A stretch of 5,599 bases of DNA from contig DPBR01000062.1 in assembly GCA_003516865.1 (NCBI GenBank), forward strand, positions 18,694 to 24,292, given 5' to 3'. Of the stretch, positions 1 through 5,599 are shown one piece after another. How positions within the stretch are numbered: position 1 is the stretch's first letter; the number at the start of each line of letters is the position of its first letter. Under the pieces are notes generated by a model. That model was not told the origin of the DNA. It saw only the letters and a program-made list of their open reading frames with translations, and searched no databases. Source of the stretch: Oscillospiraceae bacterium (GTDB lineage: Bacteria; Bacillota; Clostridia; Oscillospirales; Ruminococcaceae). The position numbers were made by a program, and so were the translations under genes.

Positions 1-271
1 TTCCCTCCATAACCGGCATTCCCGCAAGACCGCCGATATCGCCCAGTCCCAAAACCGCCGTTCCGTCCGTGATTACCGCGACAAGATTGCCTCTGCGCGT
101 GTATTTGTAGGCGAGAGAGGGGTCTTTCGCTATCTCAAGGCACGGCTGCGCAACTCCCGGAGTGTACGCCGTTGACAAATCCTCGCGCGTGTTTATCGGC
201 GCGCGGGATATAACCTCGATTTTTCCCTGCCATTTTTCGTGCATTTCAAGCGCTTTTTCTTTGATGTCCAT
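1..271 (-). CDS. malic enzyme, N-terminal part (runs off left edge)
   Basis: This is the first 90 residues of a malic enzyme, which oxidatively decarboxylates malate to pyruvate and CO2 with NAD or NADP in the cytoplasm. Visible family hallmarks are the TAYTPGVAQP block at residues 34-43, whose Tyr36 is the expected catalytic tyrosine, and the block TDGTAVLGLGDIGG followed by LAGMPVMEG at residues 68-90. The catalytic lysine normally follows directly after MEG and so falls just beyond the edge. The N-terminus starts directly on the catalytic domain, as in the short bacterial form of about 390-450 residues, but the full length and any C-terminal domain cannot be seen. The ATG at 271 has a good ribosome binding site (AGAAGG, minus strand of 281-286, spacing 9). 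It lies 16 bases after the stop of the PHP gene and probably shares its transcript. NAD versus NADP preference cannot be judged because the Rossmann domain is outside the window. Confidence 0.93.
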   Translation of the reverse strand, partial: MDIKEKALEMHEKWQGKIEVISRAPINTREDLSTAYTPGVAQPCLEIAKDPSLAYKYTRRGNLVAVITDGTAVLGLGDIGGLAGMPVMEG

Positions 272-287
272 TAAATTCAACCTTCTT

Positions 288-1133
288 TTATGCGTTATTG
301 TAATTCAATATTCTTTCAAGCTGGCTTTCTTCGGTAAGCGAAGAGCCTATCTGTATCGGATAGTGATTGTAGAATCCGTGGAAATCCGAGCCGCCCGTCC
401 GAATGAGATTATACCGCTCGCAAAGCGCAGAAATCTCTCGTCTGTACTTCTCGTCCGCGCTCGAATGATATACCTCAGCGCCGTCAATCAGCTTCTCCGC
501 GGCGAGTTCTTCGAGCAAATCAAGGCTGTCGAACACTTTCGGGTGCGCCATCACGGGTATTCCGCCCGACGCCTTTATCAGCGTCAGAACAAATTTCACA
601 TCCGGATAAAAATCGGCTTCAGAGCGTACCTGCTCCGCGCAAAGTCCCTCGTTTACGTCAAAAATCTCATCATAAACGCTTCCGTAAAGCTCCGTCGTAT
701 AGCCGTAATCCATCAATGCGTGCATAATGTGGCACTTGTAGATAGCCTTGCTTCCCGCCGAATAACGAAGTATGCTCTCAAGCGAAATCGGATACTTTTC
801 GAGAACTTTCATCGCAAGGCTTTTTCCAAGCTTCATTCTCCCCTCGCTTGTCCTCAGGCAAAGACCCTCAAGACGGTCGGGCTTCTTCGGCATATAGCAC
901 AGAATATGCACCTTGCGCCCGCGCGTTTCGTCAAACGCCGAGAACTCAACCGCAGGTATTATCTTCACCTTATAGCGCGCCCCCAGCACGGACGAGCGCG
1001 ACAGCGACGCAAGACTGTCATGGTCGGTTATCGCAAGGCAGTCAACGCCGCCGCGTCCCGCTTGCATTATTACGTCCGAAATTCCGAGCGAACCGTCGGA
1101 AATTGTGGTGTGACAGTGCAGGTCAGCCTTCAT
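288..1133 (-). CDS. PHP-domain metal-dependent phosphoesterase
   Basis: This 281-residue protein belongs to the PHP superfamily (YciV/TrpH-like), which are multinuclear metal-dependent phosphoesterases. The metal-binding pattern looks complete: HxH at H6/H8 with D13 (DLHCHTTISDG), TDHD at residues 36-39, E63 (PAVEFS), H76, H135, the AHP motif at H197, and D250/H252 in GGSDFHG. Characterised relatives in the YciV branch remove nucleotides from RNA 5' ends or dephosphorylate 3',5'-bisphosphonucleotides; the substrate here cannot be assigned from sequence. A GTG at 1139 is also in frame, but it overlaps the GGGAGG ribosome binding site. That site lies 5 bases upstream of the ATG at 1133, so I chose the ATG. 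No signal peptide or membrane segment is seen, so it should be cytoplasmic. It is the first gene after a strong promoter and is followed closely by the malic enzyme gene. Confidence 0.9.
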   Translation of the reverse strand: MKADLHCHTTISDGSLGISDVIMQAGRGGVDCLAITDHDSLASLSRSSVLGARYKVKIIPAVEFSAFDETRGRKVHILCYMPKKPDRLEGLCLRTSEGRMKLGKSLAMKVLEKYPISLESILRYSAGSKAIYKCHIMHALMDYGYTTELYGSVYDEIFDVNEGLCAEQVRSEADFYPDVKFVLTLIKASGGIPVMAHPKVFDSLDLLEELAAEKLIDGAEVYHSSADEKYRREISALCERYNLIRTGGSDFHGFYNHYPIQIGSSLTEESQLERILNYNNA

Positions 1134-1169
1134 AGGCACCTCCCATTATGTTTTCCGGATTTCACGGCA

Positions 1170-1213
1170 AAAAGCCGCCTATGTATTTTTGATATGTCGT
1201 TCCCGCGGCTTTT
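1170..1213 (-). promoter_or_regulatory. terminator-like inverted repeat in PHP gene leader
   Basis: In the transcript from the minus-strand promoter, a perfect 9-base inverted repeat (AAAAGCCGC at 1213-1205 and GCGGCTTTT at 1178-1170) encloses a 26-base loop, and the right arm ends in a run of five T. A competing small hairpin, CGGC-TTTTT-GCCG, overlaps the right arm. The arrangement resembles a weak attenuator or structured leader between promoter and ribosome binding site. The large AT-rich loop and short U run make termination uncertain, and no known riboswitch class was recognised. Confidence 0.3.
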
Positions 1214-1267
1214 ATGACGGCAAGTCCCGTTTTCTCCGCATATCGCATATAAAAATATACCACTTTA

Positions 1268-1296
1268 ATTATATCACAAAGCGCTCGTTTTGTCAA
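1268..1296 (-). promoter_or_regulatory. SigA-type promoter for PHP gene and malic enzyme
   Basis: Read on the minus strand, the -35 is TTGACA (1296-1291) and the -10 is TATAAT (1273-1268), with a 17-base spacer. Both hexamers match consensus exactly, and a TGA directly before TATAAT gives an extended -10. Transcription should start near 1261, leaving a leader of roughly 128 bases before the ATG at 1133. This is predicted to be a strong housekeeping promoter. Confidence 0.88.
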
Positions 1297-1342
1297 CTAC
1301 GCTCGAAAAATTCTAAAATGTGTAAAATTTTTGAAAAAGTAA

Positions 1343-1371
1343 TTGAAATTCGGATAATAATATGATATAAT
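1343..1371 (+). promoter_or_regulatory. SigA-type promoter for the polyamine operon
   Basis: The -35 is TTGAAA (1343-1348) and the -10 is TATAAT (1366-1371), with a 17-base spacer and an extended -10 TGA at 1363-1365. The upstream sequence is very AT-rich and could act as an UP element. Transcription should begin near 1378, giving a short leader of about 35 bases before speD. The -10 forms half of a 13-base palindrome. A second TTGAAA at 1331-1336 could support a weaker overlapping promoter, but its -10 is poor. Confidence 0.85.
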
Positions 1372-1378
1372 CATTATA
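1366..1378 (+). repeat. 13-base palindrome overlapping the spe promoter -10
   Basis: TATAAT, a single C, then ATTATA form a perfect inverted repeat with 6-base arms. It covers the -10 hexamer and reaches the predicted transcription start. It is positioned where a repressor could block open-complex formation, but AT-only palindromes arise easily around -10 boxes, so an operator role is only a possibility. Confidence 0.3.
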
Positions 1379-1412
1379 ACTGTTTACAGGACATTTTTTA
1401 CCGAAAGGATTG

Positions 1413-2231
1413 ATGTTAGGGTTGGAGAAAAAGCTGGCGTTGTATGGATTCAACAATCTCACCAAAACACTTAGCTTCAACATTTACGATGTTTGTTATG
1501 CGAAAAGCGAGAGAGAGCAGCTCGATTATATCGCTTATATAGACGAACAGTATAATTCGGAGCGTCTTACAAAAATTCTCTGCGACGTCACGGAGAAAAT
1601 CGGCGCCACCGTGCTGAATATATCAAAGCAGGACTACGAGCCGCAGGGCGCTTCCGTTAATATTCTGTTCGCCGAGGGCAGCATCGACCCGTCGCATATC
1701 GACGAATCATGCAACCGCGGACTCGGTTTCTTCTCGAATATCACAGGCGAAACCGTTCACGCGCACCTCGACAAGAGCCATATCACCGTCCACACCTTCC
1801 CCGAATATCACCCCGATAAGGCGATTTCCACGTTCCGCGTCGATATCGACGTTGCGACCTGCGGCGAGATTTCTCCGCTTAAAGCGCTCGATTACCTCAT
1901 CGGCTCGTTCGACTCGGATATCATCATAATCGACTACCGCGTGAGAGGATTTACGCGCGACGTTTCGGGCAAAAAGTTCTTTATGGACAGCAATATCACC
2001 TCCATTCAGGACTTCATAAACCCCGAAACCCTCACGAAATACGACGCTATGGACGTAAACGTCTATCAGTCCAACATTTTCCACACAAAAATGCTCATAA
2101 AGGAAATTGAGCTTCAGAATTACCTTTTCAATAAGGACGTTTACGAAATTCACCCGCAGGAACGCCTTCAGATTACAAACGACCTCAGGCGCGAAATGAT
2201 TGAAATTTTCAGCGGAATGAACATTTACTGA
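1413..2231 (+). CDS. speD: S-adenosylmethionine decarboxylase proenzyme (E. coli-type)
   Basis: This enzyme decarboxylates S-adenosylmethionine to give the aminopropyl donor for spermidine synthesis. At 272 residues it matches the long bacterial class (E. coli SpeD is 264), not the short Bacillus SpeH type. The self-processing site is visible as HLDKSHITVH. Cleavage between Lys121 and Ser122 would turn the serine into the pyruvoyl cofactor and split the chain into a beta subunit of about 121 residues and an alpha subunit of about 151. Other conserved blocks are YGFNNLTKTLSF (11-22), QDYEPQGASV (73-82), Cys150 in ATCGEISPLKAL, and IDYRVRGFTRD (173-183). The site GAAAGG (1403-1408) is only 4 bases from the ATG at 1413. 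A TTG at 1410 lies too close, and a TTG at 1422 would begin the protein where E. coli SpeD begins, so the exact start is open. It is the first gene of the polyamine operon, 17 bases before the SpeA-type gene. Confidence 0.95.
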   Translation: MLGLEKKLALYGFNNLTKTLSFNIYDVCYAKSEREQLDYIAYIDEQYNSERLTKILCDVTEKIGATVLNISKQDYEPQGASVNILFAEGSIDPSHIDESCNRGLGFFSNITGETVHAHLDKSHITVHTFPEYHPDKAISTFRVDIDVATCGEISPLKALDYLIGSFDSDIIIIDYRVRGFTRDVSGKKFFMDSNITSIQDFINPETLTKYDAMDVNVYQSNIFHTKMLIKEIELQNYLFNKDVYEIHPQERLQITNDLRREMIEIFSGMNIY

Positions 2232-2248
2232 CCGCGTTTGAAAGGCTG

Positions 2249-3700
2249 ATGGAAATGAAGCTTGACCAGACACGCGCGCCGCTCTACGAGGCGATGCGCG
2301 AGCACAGACTGAACAGAGTTGTGCCGTTCGACGTTCCCGGACACAAGGGCGGGCGCGGAAACGCCATGCTTACCGAATTTCTCGGAGCGGACTGCCTGAA
2401 AAACGACGTAAACTCGATGAAACCGCTCGACAACCTCTGCCACCCCATCTCCGTGATTAAGGAGGCGCAGGAGCTTGCGGCGGACGCGTTCGGCGCGGAT
2501 AACTCGTTTTTCATCATAAACGGCGCTACGGGCGCTGTTCAGGCGATGATTATGTCCGCGTGCAAGGCGGGCGATAAGATTATTCTCCCCCGCAACGTCC
2601 ACAGAAGCGCCATAAACGCGCTTGTCGTGTGCGGGGCTGTTCCCGTGTACGTTAATCCCGGCGTTAATAAGGACCTCGGTATTCCCCTCGGAATGACTGT
2701 TGAGGACGTGGAAAAAGCGATTGCCGAAAATCCCGACGCAAAGGCCGTTCTCATAAACAACCCGACCTATTACGGGATTTGCTCCGATTTGCGGGGTATC
2801 GTAAAGACAGCGCACGAACACGGGCTGCTTGCGCTCTGCGACGAGGCTCACGGAACGCACTTCTATTTCGGCGAAAATCTCCCGCCGTCGGGAATGTCCT
2901 GCGGCGCGGATATGGCGGCGGTTTCGGTTCACAAAACGGGCGGCTCGCTCACGCAGAGCGCTCTCCTGCTCACGGCGAAAACCGTGAACGCCGACTACGT
3001 TCGGCAAGTCATAAATCTTACGCAGACCACTTCCGCAAGCTATCTGCTTATGGTTTCGCTCGACCTCGCAAGGCAAAATCTCGCGCTTCACGGAAAGGAA
3101 TTTTACGCGAAAACCGTTGATTTCGCCGAATATGCGCGAAAGGAAGTCAACAAAATCGGCGGGTATTACGCGTTCGGCGACGAGCTTTGCAACGGCGCGG
3201 ATTTCTTCGCGTTCGACAGGACGAAGCTCTCCGTTCACACGAGAGCTATGGGTCTTGCGGGAATCGAAGTGTACGATTTGCTGCGCGACGAGTACGGTAT
3301 ACAAATTGAATTCGGCGATATCGGAAATATCCTCGCGATTATTACGGGAGCCGACCGCGCGCTTGAAATCGAGCGCCTGATGTCCGCGCTTGCCGAAATA
3401 AAACGGCTTTATTCGCGCTCTCCCGCGGGTCTTTACGACCACGAATACATCAATCCTATCGTTGAAATGCCGCCGCAAAAAGCGTTTTACTCCGAGCAGA
3501 AATCCGTTCCTCTCGACAGCGCGGCAGGCAGAATCTGCGCGGAATTTGTTATGTGCTATCCCCCCGGTATTCCCATTCTCGCGCCCGGCGAACGCATCAC
3601 GGACGATATTCTCGACTACATCAGGTTTGCAAAGGAAAAAGGCTGCAATCTCACGGGCTGTCGGGATATGAACGTGGAATATCTTGAGGTTGTAAGTTGA
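2249..3700 (+). CDS. speA: Orn/Lys/Arg decarboxylase, SpeA type (probable arginine decarboxylase)
   Basis: This 483-residue PLP enzyme of aspartate aminotransferase fold resembles Bacillus subtilis SpeA (about 490 residues), which converts arginine to agmatine. The major domain starts with the PFDVPGHKGG block (26-35). PLP contacts expected from the family are visible: NGATGAV (91-97), PRNVHRS with His118 stacking on the cofactor (114-120), CDEAHGTH with Asp198 binding the pyridine nitrogen (197-204), and SVHKTGGSLTQSA with Lys229 as the Schiff-base lysine (226-238). The C-terminal domain shows PLDSAAGRICAE and MCYPPGIPILAPGE (435-448), typical of the group. There is no N-terminal response-regulator-like wing domain. 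Arginine, lysine and ornithine specificity are not separable from these motifs; the polyamine neighbours favour arginine. The ribosome binding site GAAAGG (2240-2245) is 3 bases before the ATG at 2249 and 9 before the ATG at 2255, so a start two residues later is at least as likely. Confidence 0.92.
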   Translation: MEMKLDQTRAPLYEAMREHRLNRVVPFDVPGHKGGRGNAMLTEFLGADCLKNDVNSMKPLDNLCHPISVIKEAQELAADAFGADNSFFIINGATGAVQAMIMSACKAGDKIILPRNVHRSAINALVVCGAVPVYVNPGVNKDLGIPLGMTVEDVEKAIAENPDAKAVLINNPTYYGICSDLRGIVKTAHEHGLLALCDEAHGTHFYFGENLPPSGMSCGADMAAVSVHKTGGSLTQSALLLTAKTVNADYVRQVINLTQTTSASYLLMVSLDLARQNLALHGKEFYAKTVDFAEYARKEVNKIGGYYAFGDELCNGADFFAFDRTKLSVHTRAMGLAGIEVYDLLRDEYGIQIEFGDIGNILAIITGADRALEIERLMSALAEIKRLYSRSPAGLYDHEYINPIVEMPPQKAFYSEQKSVPLDSAAGRICAEFVMCYPPGIPILAPGERITDDILDYIRFAKEKGCNLTGCRDMNVEYLEVVS

Positions 3701-3709
3701 GGTAATATT

Positions 3710-4567
3710 ATGGAGCTTTGGTTTACGGAAAATCACACGGAGAGCGTTAAGTTCTCGATTAAAATTAAGCGTCACCTCGCAAGCGAACAGAGCGAGTTTC
3801 AGAAAATCGATATCCTCGAAAGCGAGGAATTCGGCAAAATCCTCGTTCTGGACGGCTATCTTATGCTCACGGAAAAGGACGAGTATATCTATCACGAGAT
3901 GATTACGCACGTTCCGATGAGCGTTAATCCGAACATAAAAAAAGTTCTCGTTATCGGCGCGGGCGACGGCGGAACAATCCGCGAGCTTTGCCGCTTCAAG
4001 AGCGTTGAACACATCGATATGGTCGAGATAGACAGGCGCGTTGTGGAGCTTTGCAGGGAGTTTATCCCGCAGACGGCAGGTTCGCTCGGCGACCCGCGCG
4101 TTCACATCTACTACGAGGACGGGCTGAAATTCGTGCGAAGCGCGCAGAATGAGTACGATTTGATTATCGTTGACAGCACAGACCCGTTCGGTCCCGGAGA
4201 GGGGCTTTTCACAAAGGAATTTTATGGAAACTGCTACAAGGCGCTCACCGAGGACGGTATCCTCGTAAATCAGCACGAAAGCACGTTCTATAACGAATAC
4301 GCGATGGCGATGAAGCGCGCGCACAGCAGAATTAAGAGCTTTTTCCCGATTGCTCTCGTCTATCAGGCGCATATTCCGACTTATCCCTCAGGGCATTGGC
4401 TTTTCGGGTTCGCTTCAAAGAAATATCACCCCGTTCAGGACCAGAACGCGCAGTGGTGGCTTTCTCAGGGGCTTCGCACGAGGTACTACAATCAATACGT
4501 TCACAGCGGCTGCTTCGCGCTCCCGAATAACGTGAGAGATGTACTTCGGGAAACGCCGAAGGAATGA
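3710..4567 (+). CDS. speE: spermidine synthase (polyamine aminopropyltransferase)
   Basis: This 285-residue cytoplasmic enzyme moves the aminopropyl group from decarboxylated SAM, the SpeD product, to putrescine, giving spermidine and methylthioadenosine. A short N-terminal beta domain (WFTENHTESVKFSIKI, residues 4-19) precedes a Rossmann-like methyltransferase fold. Motifs include the nucleotide-binding VIGAGDGGT (81-89), acidic Glu106 in DMVEIDRRV, YEDG with Asp137, and DSTDPFGPGEGLFTKEFY (155-172), whose Asp155 is the expected catalytic base and Asp158 an amine contact. The conserved YIYHEM block lies at 59-64, and an aromatic YPSGHWLFGF segment at 225-234. The length matches bacterial SpeE (about 275-290). 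The ATG at 3710 follows a good GAGG site (3699-3702, spacing 7) that overlaps the speA stop, with only 9 bases between the genes, so co-transcription and probable translational coupling are expected. Other acceptors such as cadaverine or 1,3-diaminopropane cannot be excluded from sequence. Confidence 0.95.
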   Translation: MELWFTENHTESVKFSIKIKRHLASEQSEFQKIDILESEEFGKILVLDGYLMLTEKDEYIYHEMITHVPMSVNPNIKKVLVIGAGDGGTIRELCRFKSVEHIDMVEIDRRVVELCREFIPQTAGSLGDPRVHIYYEDGLKFVRSAQNEYDLIIVDSTDPFGPGEGLFTKEFYGNCYKALTEDGILVNQHESTFYNEYAMAMKRAHSRIKSFFPIALVYQAHIPTYPSGHWLFGFASKKYHPVQDQNAQWWLSQGLRTRYYNQYVHSGCFALPNNVRDVLRETPKE

Positions 4568-4635
4568 AAACGATAACTGAGCGGACGCGGCTTTACGGCA
4601 GGTCTGCAACTAAATATTAAGTGAGGTAAATTATT

Positions 4636-5599
4636 ATGAGCAGAGCTTTAATTATCGGTGCGGGCGGCGTGGCTTCTGTTGTTGTGGCAAAGTGCTGCCA
4701 GAACAGCGAGGTTTTCTCCGAGATTATGATTGCTTCGAGAACAAAGGCAAAGTGCGACGCGCTCAAGGAAAAATGGCAGGATAAGACAAAAACCGTTATC
4801 ACAACGGCTTCCGTCGACGCGGACAACGTTCCCGAACTTTGCGCGCTTATCAGAGAGTACAAGCCCGATATCGTTATGAATATCGCGCTTCCATATCAGG
4901 ATTTGCACATTATGGACGCTTGCCTTGAATGTAAGGTCGATTACCTCGATACCGCGAACTATGAGCCTGAGGATACCGCGAAATTCGAGTATTCTTGGCA
5001 GTGGGCTTATCGCGAGCGCTTCGAGAAAGCGGGTATTACTGCAATTCTCGGCTGCGGCTTCGACCCCGGAGTTACGGGAGTTTTCTCGGCTTACGCGATG
5101 AAGCACGAATTTGACGAAATCAACTATATCGACATTCTCGACTGCAACGGCGGCGACCACGGCTACCCCTTTGCAACAAACTTTAACCCCGAAATCAATA
5201 TCCGCGAGGTTTCCGCAAAGGGAAGCTATATCGAGGACGGAAAGTGGGTTGAAACCGAGCCTATGGAGATTAAGCGCGTCTACAACTTCAAGGGCGTGGG
5301 CGAAAAGGATATGTACCTGCTTCACCACGAGGAGCTTGAATCCCTCGCGCTTAACATCAAGGGAATAAAGCGTATCCGCTTCTTTATGACGTTCGGTCAG
5401 AGCTATCTCACCCACCTCAAGTGCCTTGAGGACGTTGGAATGACGTCAATCGAGCCGATTATGTACGAGGGCAAGGAGATAGTTCCGCTTCAGTTTTTGA
5501 AAGCAGTTCTTCCCGACCCCGCTTCCCTCGGTCCGAGAACTGTCGGAAAAACCAACATCGGCTGCATTTTCCGCGGCAAAAAGGACGGCAAGGACAAGA
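4636..5599 (+). CDS. carboxynorspermidine dehydrogenase-like (saccharopine dehydrogenase family), 3' end missing
   Basis: The frame is open from an ATG at 4636 to the right edge (321 residues seen; the family is about 400). It resembles carboxynorspermidine/carboxyspermidine dehydrogenase, often annotated as saccharopine dehydrogenase. That enzyme reductively condenses aspartate 4-semialdehyde with 1,3-diaminopropane or putrescine using NADPH. An N-terminal Rossmann fold starts at ALIIGAGGVAS (4-14); ASRT at 33-36 ends its second strand, and the arginine fits NADPH preference. CGFDPGVTGVF (140-150) and the DCNGGDHGYPFATNFNPEINIRE region (169-191) are typical of this subgroup. Later blocks include MTFGQSYLTHLK (251-262) and PRTVGKTNIGC (300-310). 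The ribosome binding site is GTGAGG (4621-4626), spacing 9. The 68-base gap after speE holds no convincing terminator or promoter, so the gene probably belongs to the operon. Its polyamine neighbours argue against a lysine-catabolic saccharopine role. An nspC-type decarboxylase gene would be expected just beyond the edge. Confidence 0.88.
   Translation, partial: MSRALIIGAGGVASVVVAKCCQNSEVFSEIMIASRTKAKCDALKEKWQDKTKTVITTASVDADNVPELCALIREYKPDIVMNIALPYQDLHIMDACLECKVDYLDTANYEPEDTAKFEYSWQWAYRERFEKAGITAILGCGFDPGVTGVFSAYAMKHEFDEINYIDILDCNGGDHGYPFATNFNPEINIREVSAKGSYIEDGKWVETEPMEIKRVYNFKGVGEKDMYLLHHEELESLALNIKGIKRIRFFMTFGQSYLTHLKCLEDVGMTSIEPIMYEGKEIVPLQFLKAVLPDPASLGPRTVGKTNIGCIFRGKKDGKDK

Noticed and set aside
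162..1217. Plus-strand open frame of 351 codons opposite the PHP gene and malic enzyme
   Set aside because: It spans two convincing minus-strand genes and their promoter-proximal leader in codon-aligned register, and shows no ribosome binding site or recognisable domain.
2225..4372. Very long minus-strand open frame (715 codons) opposite speA and speE
   Set aside because: It is codon-aligned with two clear sense genes, its predicted protein is rich in Arg, Val, Asn and His with no recognisable domain, and it is explained by sense-codon avoidance.
4600..4609. Possible terminator hairpin after speE (GCAG-GT-CTGC region)
   Set aside because: The stem is only 4 pairs with a 2-base loop and no T run follows, so it should not stop transcription.
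4592..4620. Possible internal promoter before the dehydrogenase gene (TTTACG, 17 bases, TATTAA)
   Set aside because: Only 4 of 6 matches in each hexamer, and transcription would start inside the ribosome binding site; operon read-through is the simpler explanation.
4648..5415. Minus-strand open frame of 255 codons opposite the dehydrogenase gene
   Set aside because: It is codon-aligned antisense of a recognisable enzyme and ends at a sense TTA codon; no independent support.
1..5599. Mobile element, CRISPR array, tRNA or rRNA
   Set aside because: No transposase, integrase, regularly spaced repeats, or tRNA or rRNA signatures were seen; nearly all bases are accounted for by six metabolic genes and one control region.

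Overview
This window reads as ordinary chromosome from a low-to-mid GC Gram-positive bacterium, most likely a gut-type member of the Clostridia (Oscillospiraceae/Ruminococcaceae-like). The reasons are clostridial-looking protein sequences, strong AAAGG/GAGG ribosome binding sites, near-consensus extended -10 SigA promoters in an AT-rich spacer, and codon use that avoids TTA, CTA and TCA. The taxonomic call is an inference from memory of protein families and was not searched.

Layout. Positions 1-1133 hold two genes on the minus strand: a 281-residue PHP-domain metal-dependent phosphoesterase and, 16 bases downstream, the first 90 residues of a malic enzyme that runs off the left edge. Positions 1134-1412 are a divergent control region with one strong promoter facing each way. 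Positions 1413-5599 hold four tightly packed plus-strand genes: S-adenosylmethionine decarboxylase (speD), a fold-type-I Orn/Lys/Arg decarboxylase of the SpeA kind, spermidine synthase (speE), and a carboxynorspermidine dehydrogenase-like member of the saccharopine dehydrogenase family that runs off the right edge.

How the genes work together. The plus-strand cluster is a polyamine operon. SpeA-type decarboxylation of arginine would give agmatine, which an agmatinase (not in the window) would convert to putrescine. SpeD makes decarboxylated SAM, the aminopropyl donor. SpeE transfers the aminopropyl group to putrescine to give spermidine. The fourth gene belongs to the alternative route, which condenses aspartate semialdehyde with a diamine to carboxy(nor)spermidine for later decarboxylation by NspC. 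Components of two distinct spermidine routes therefore sit in one apparent transcription unit; this is the most interesting feature of the window. I see no mobile element, CRISPR array, tRNA or rRNA, and no evidence of an entirely unknown system.
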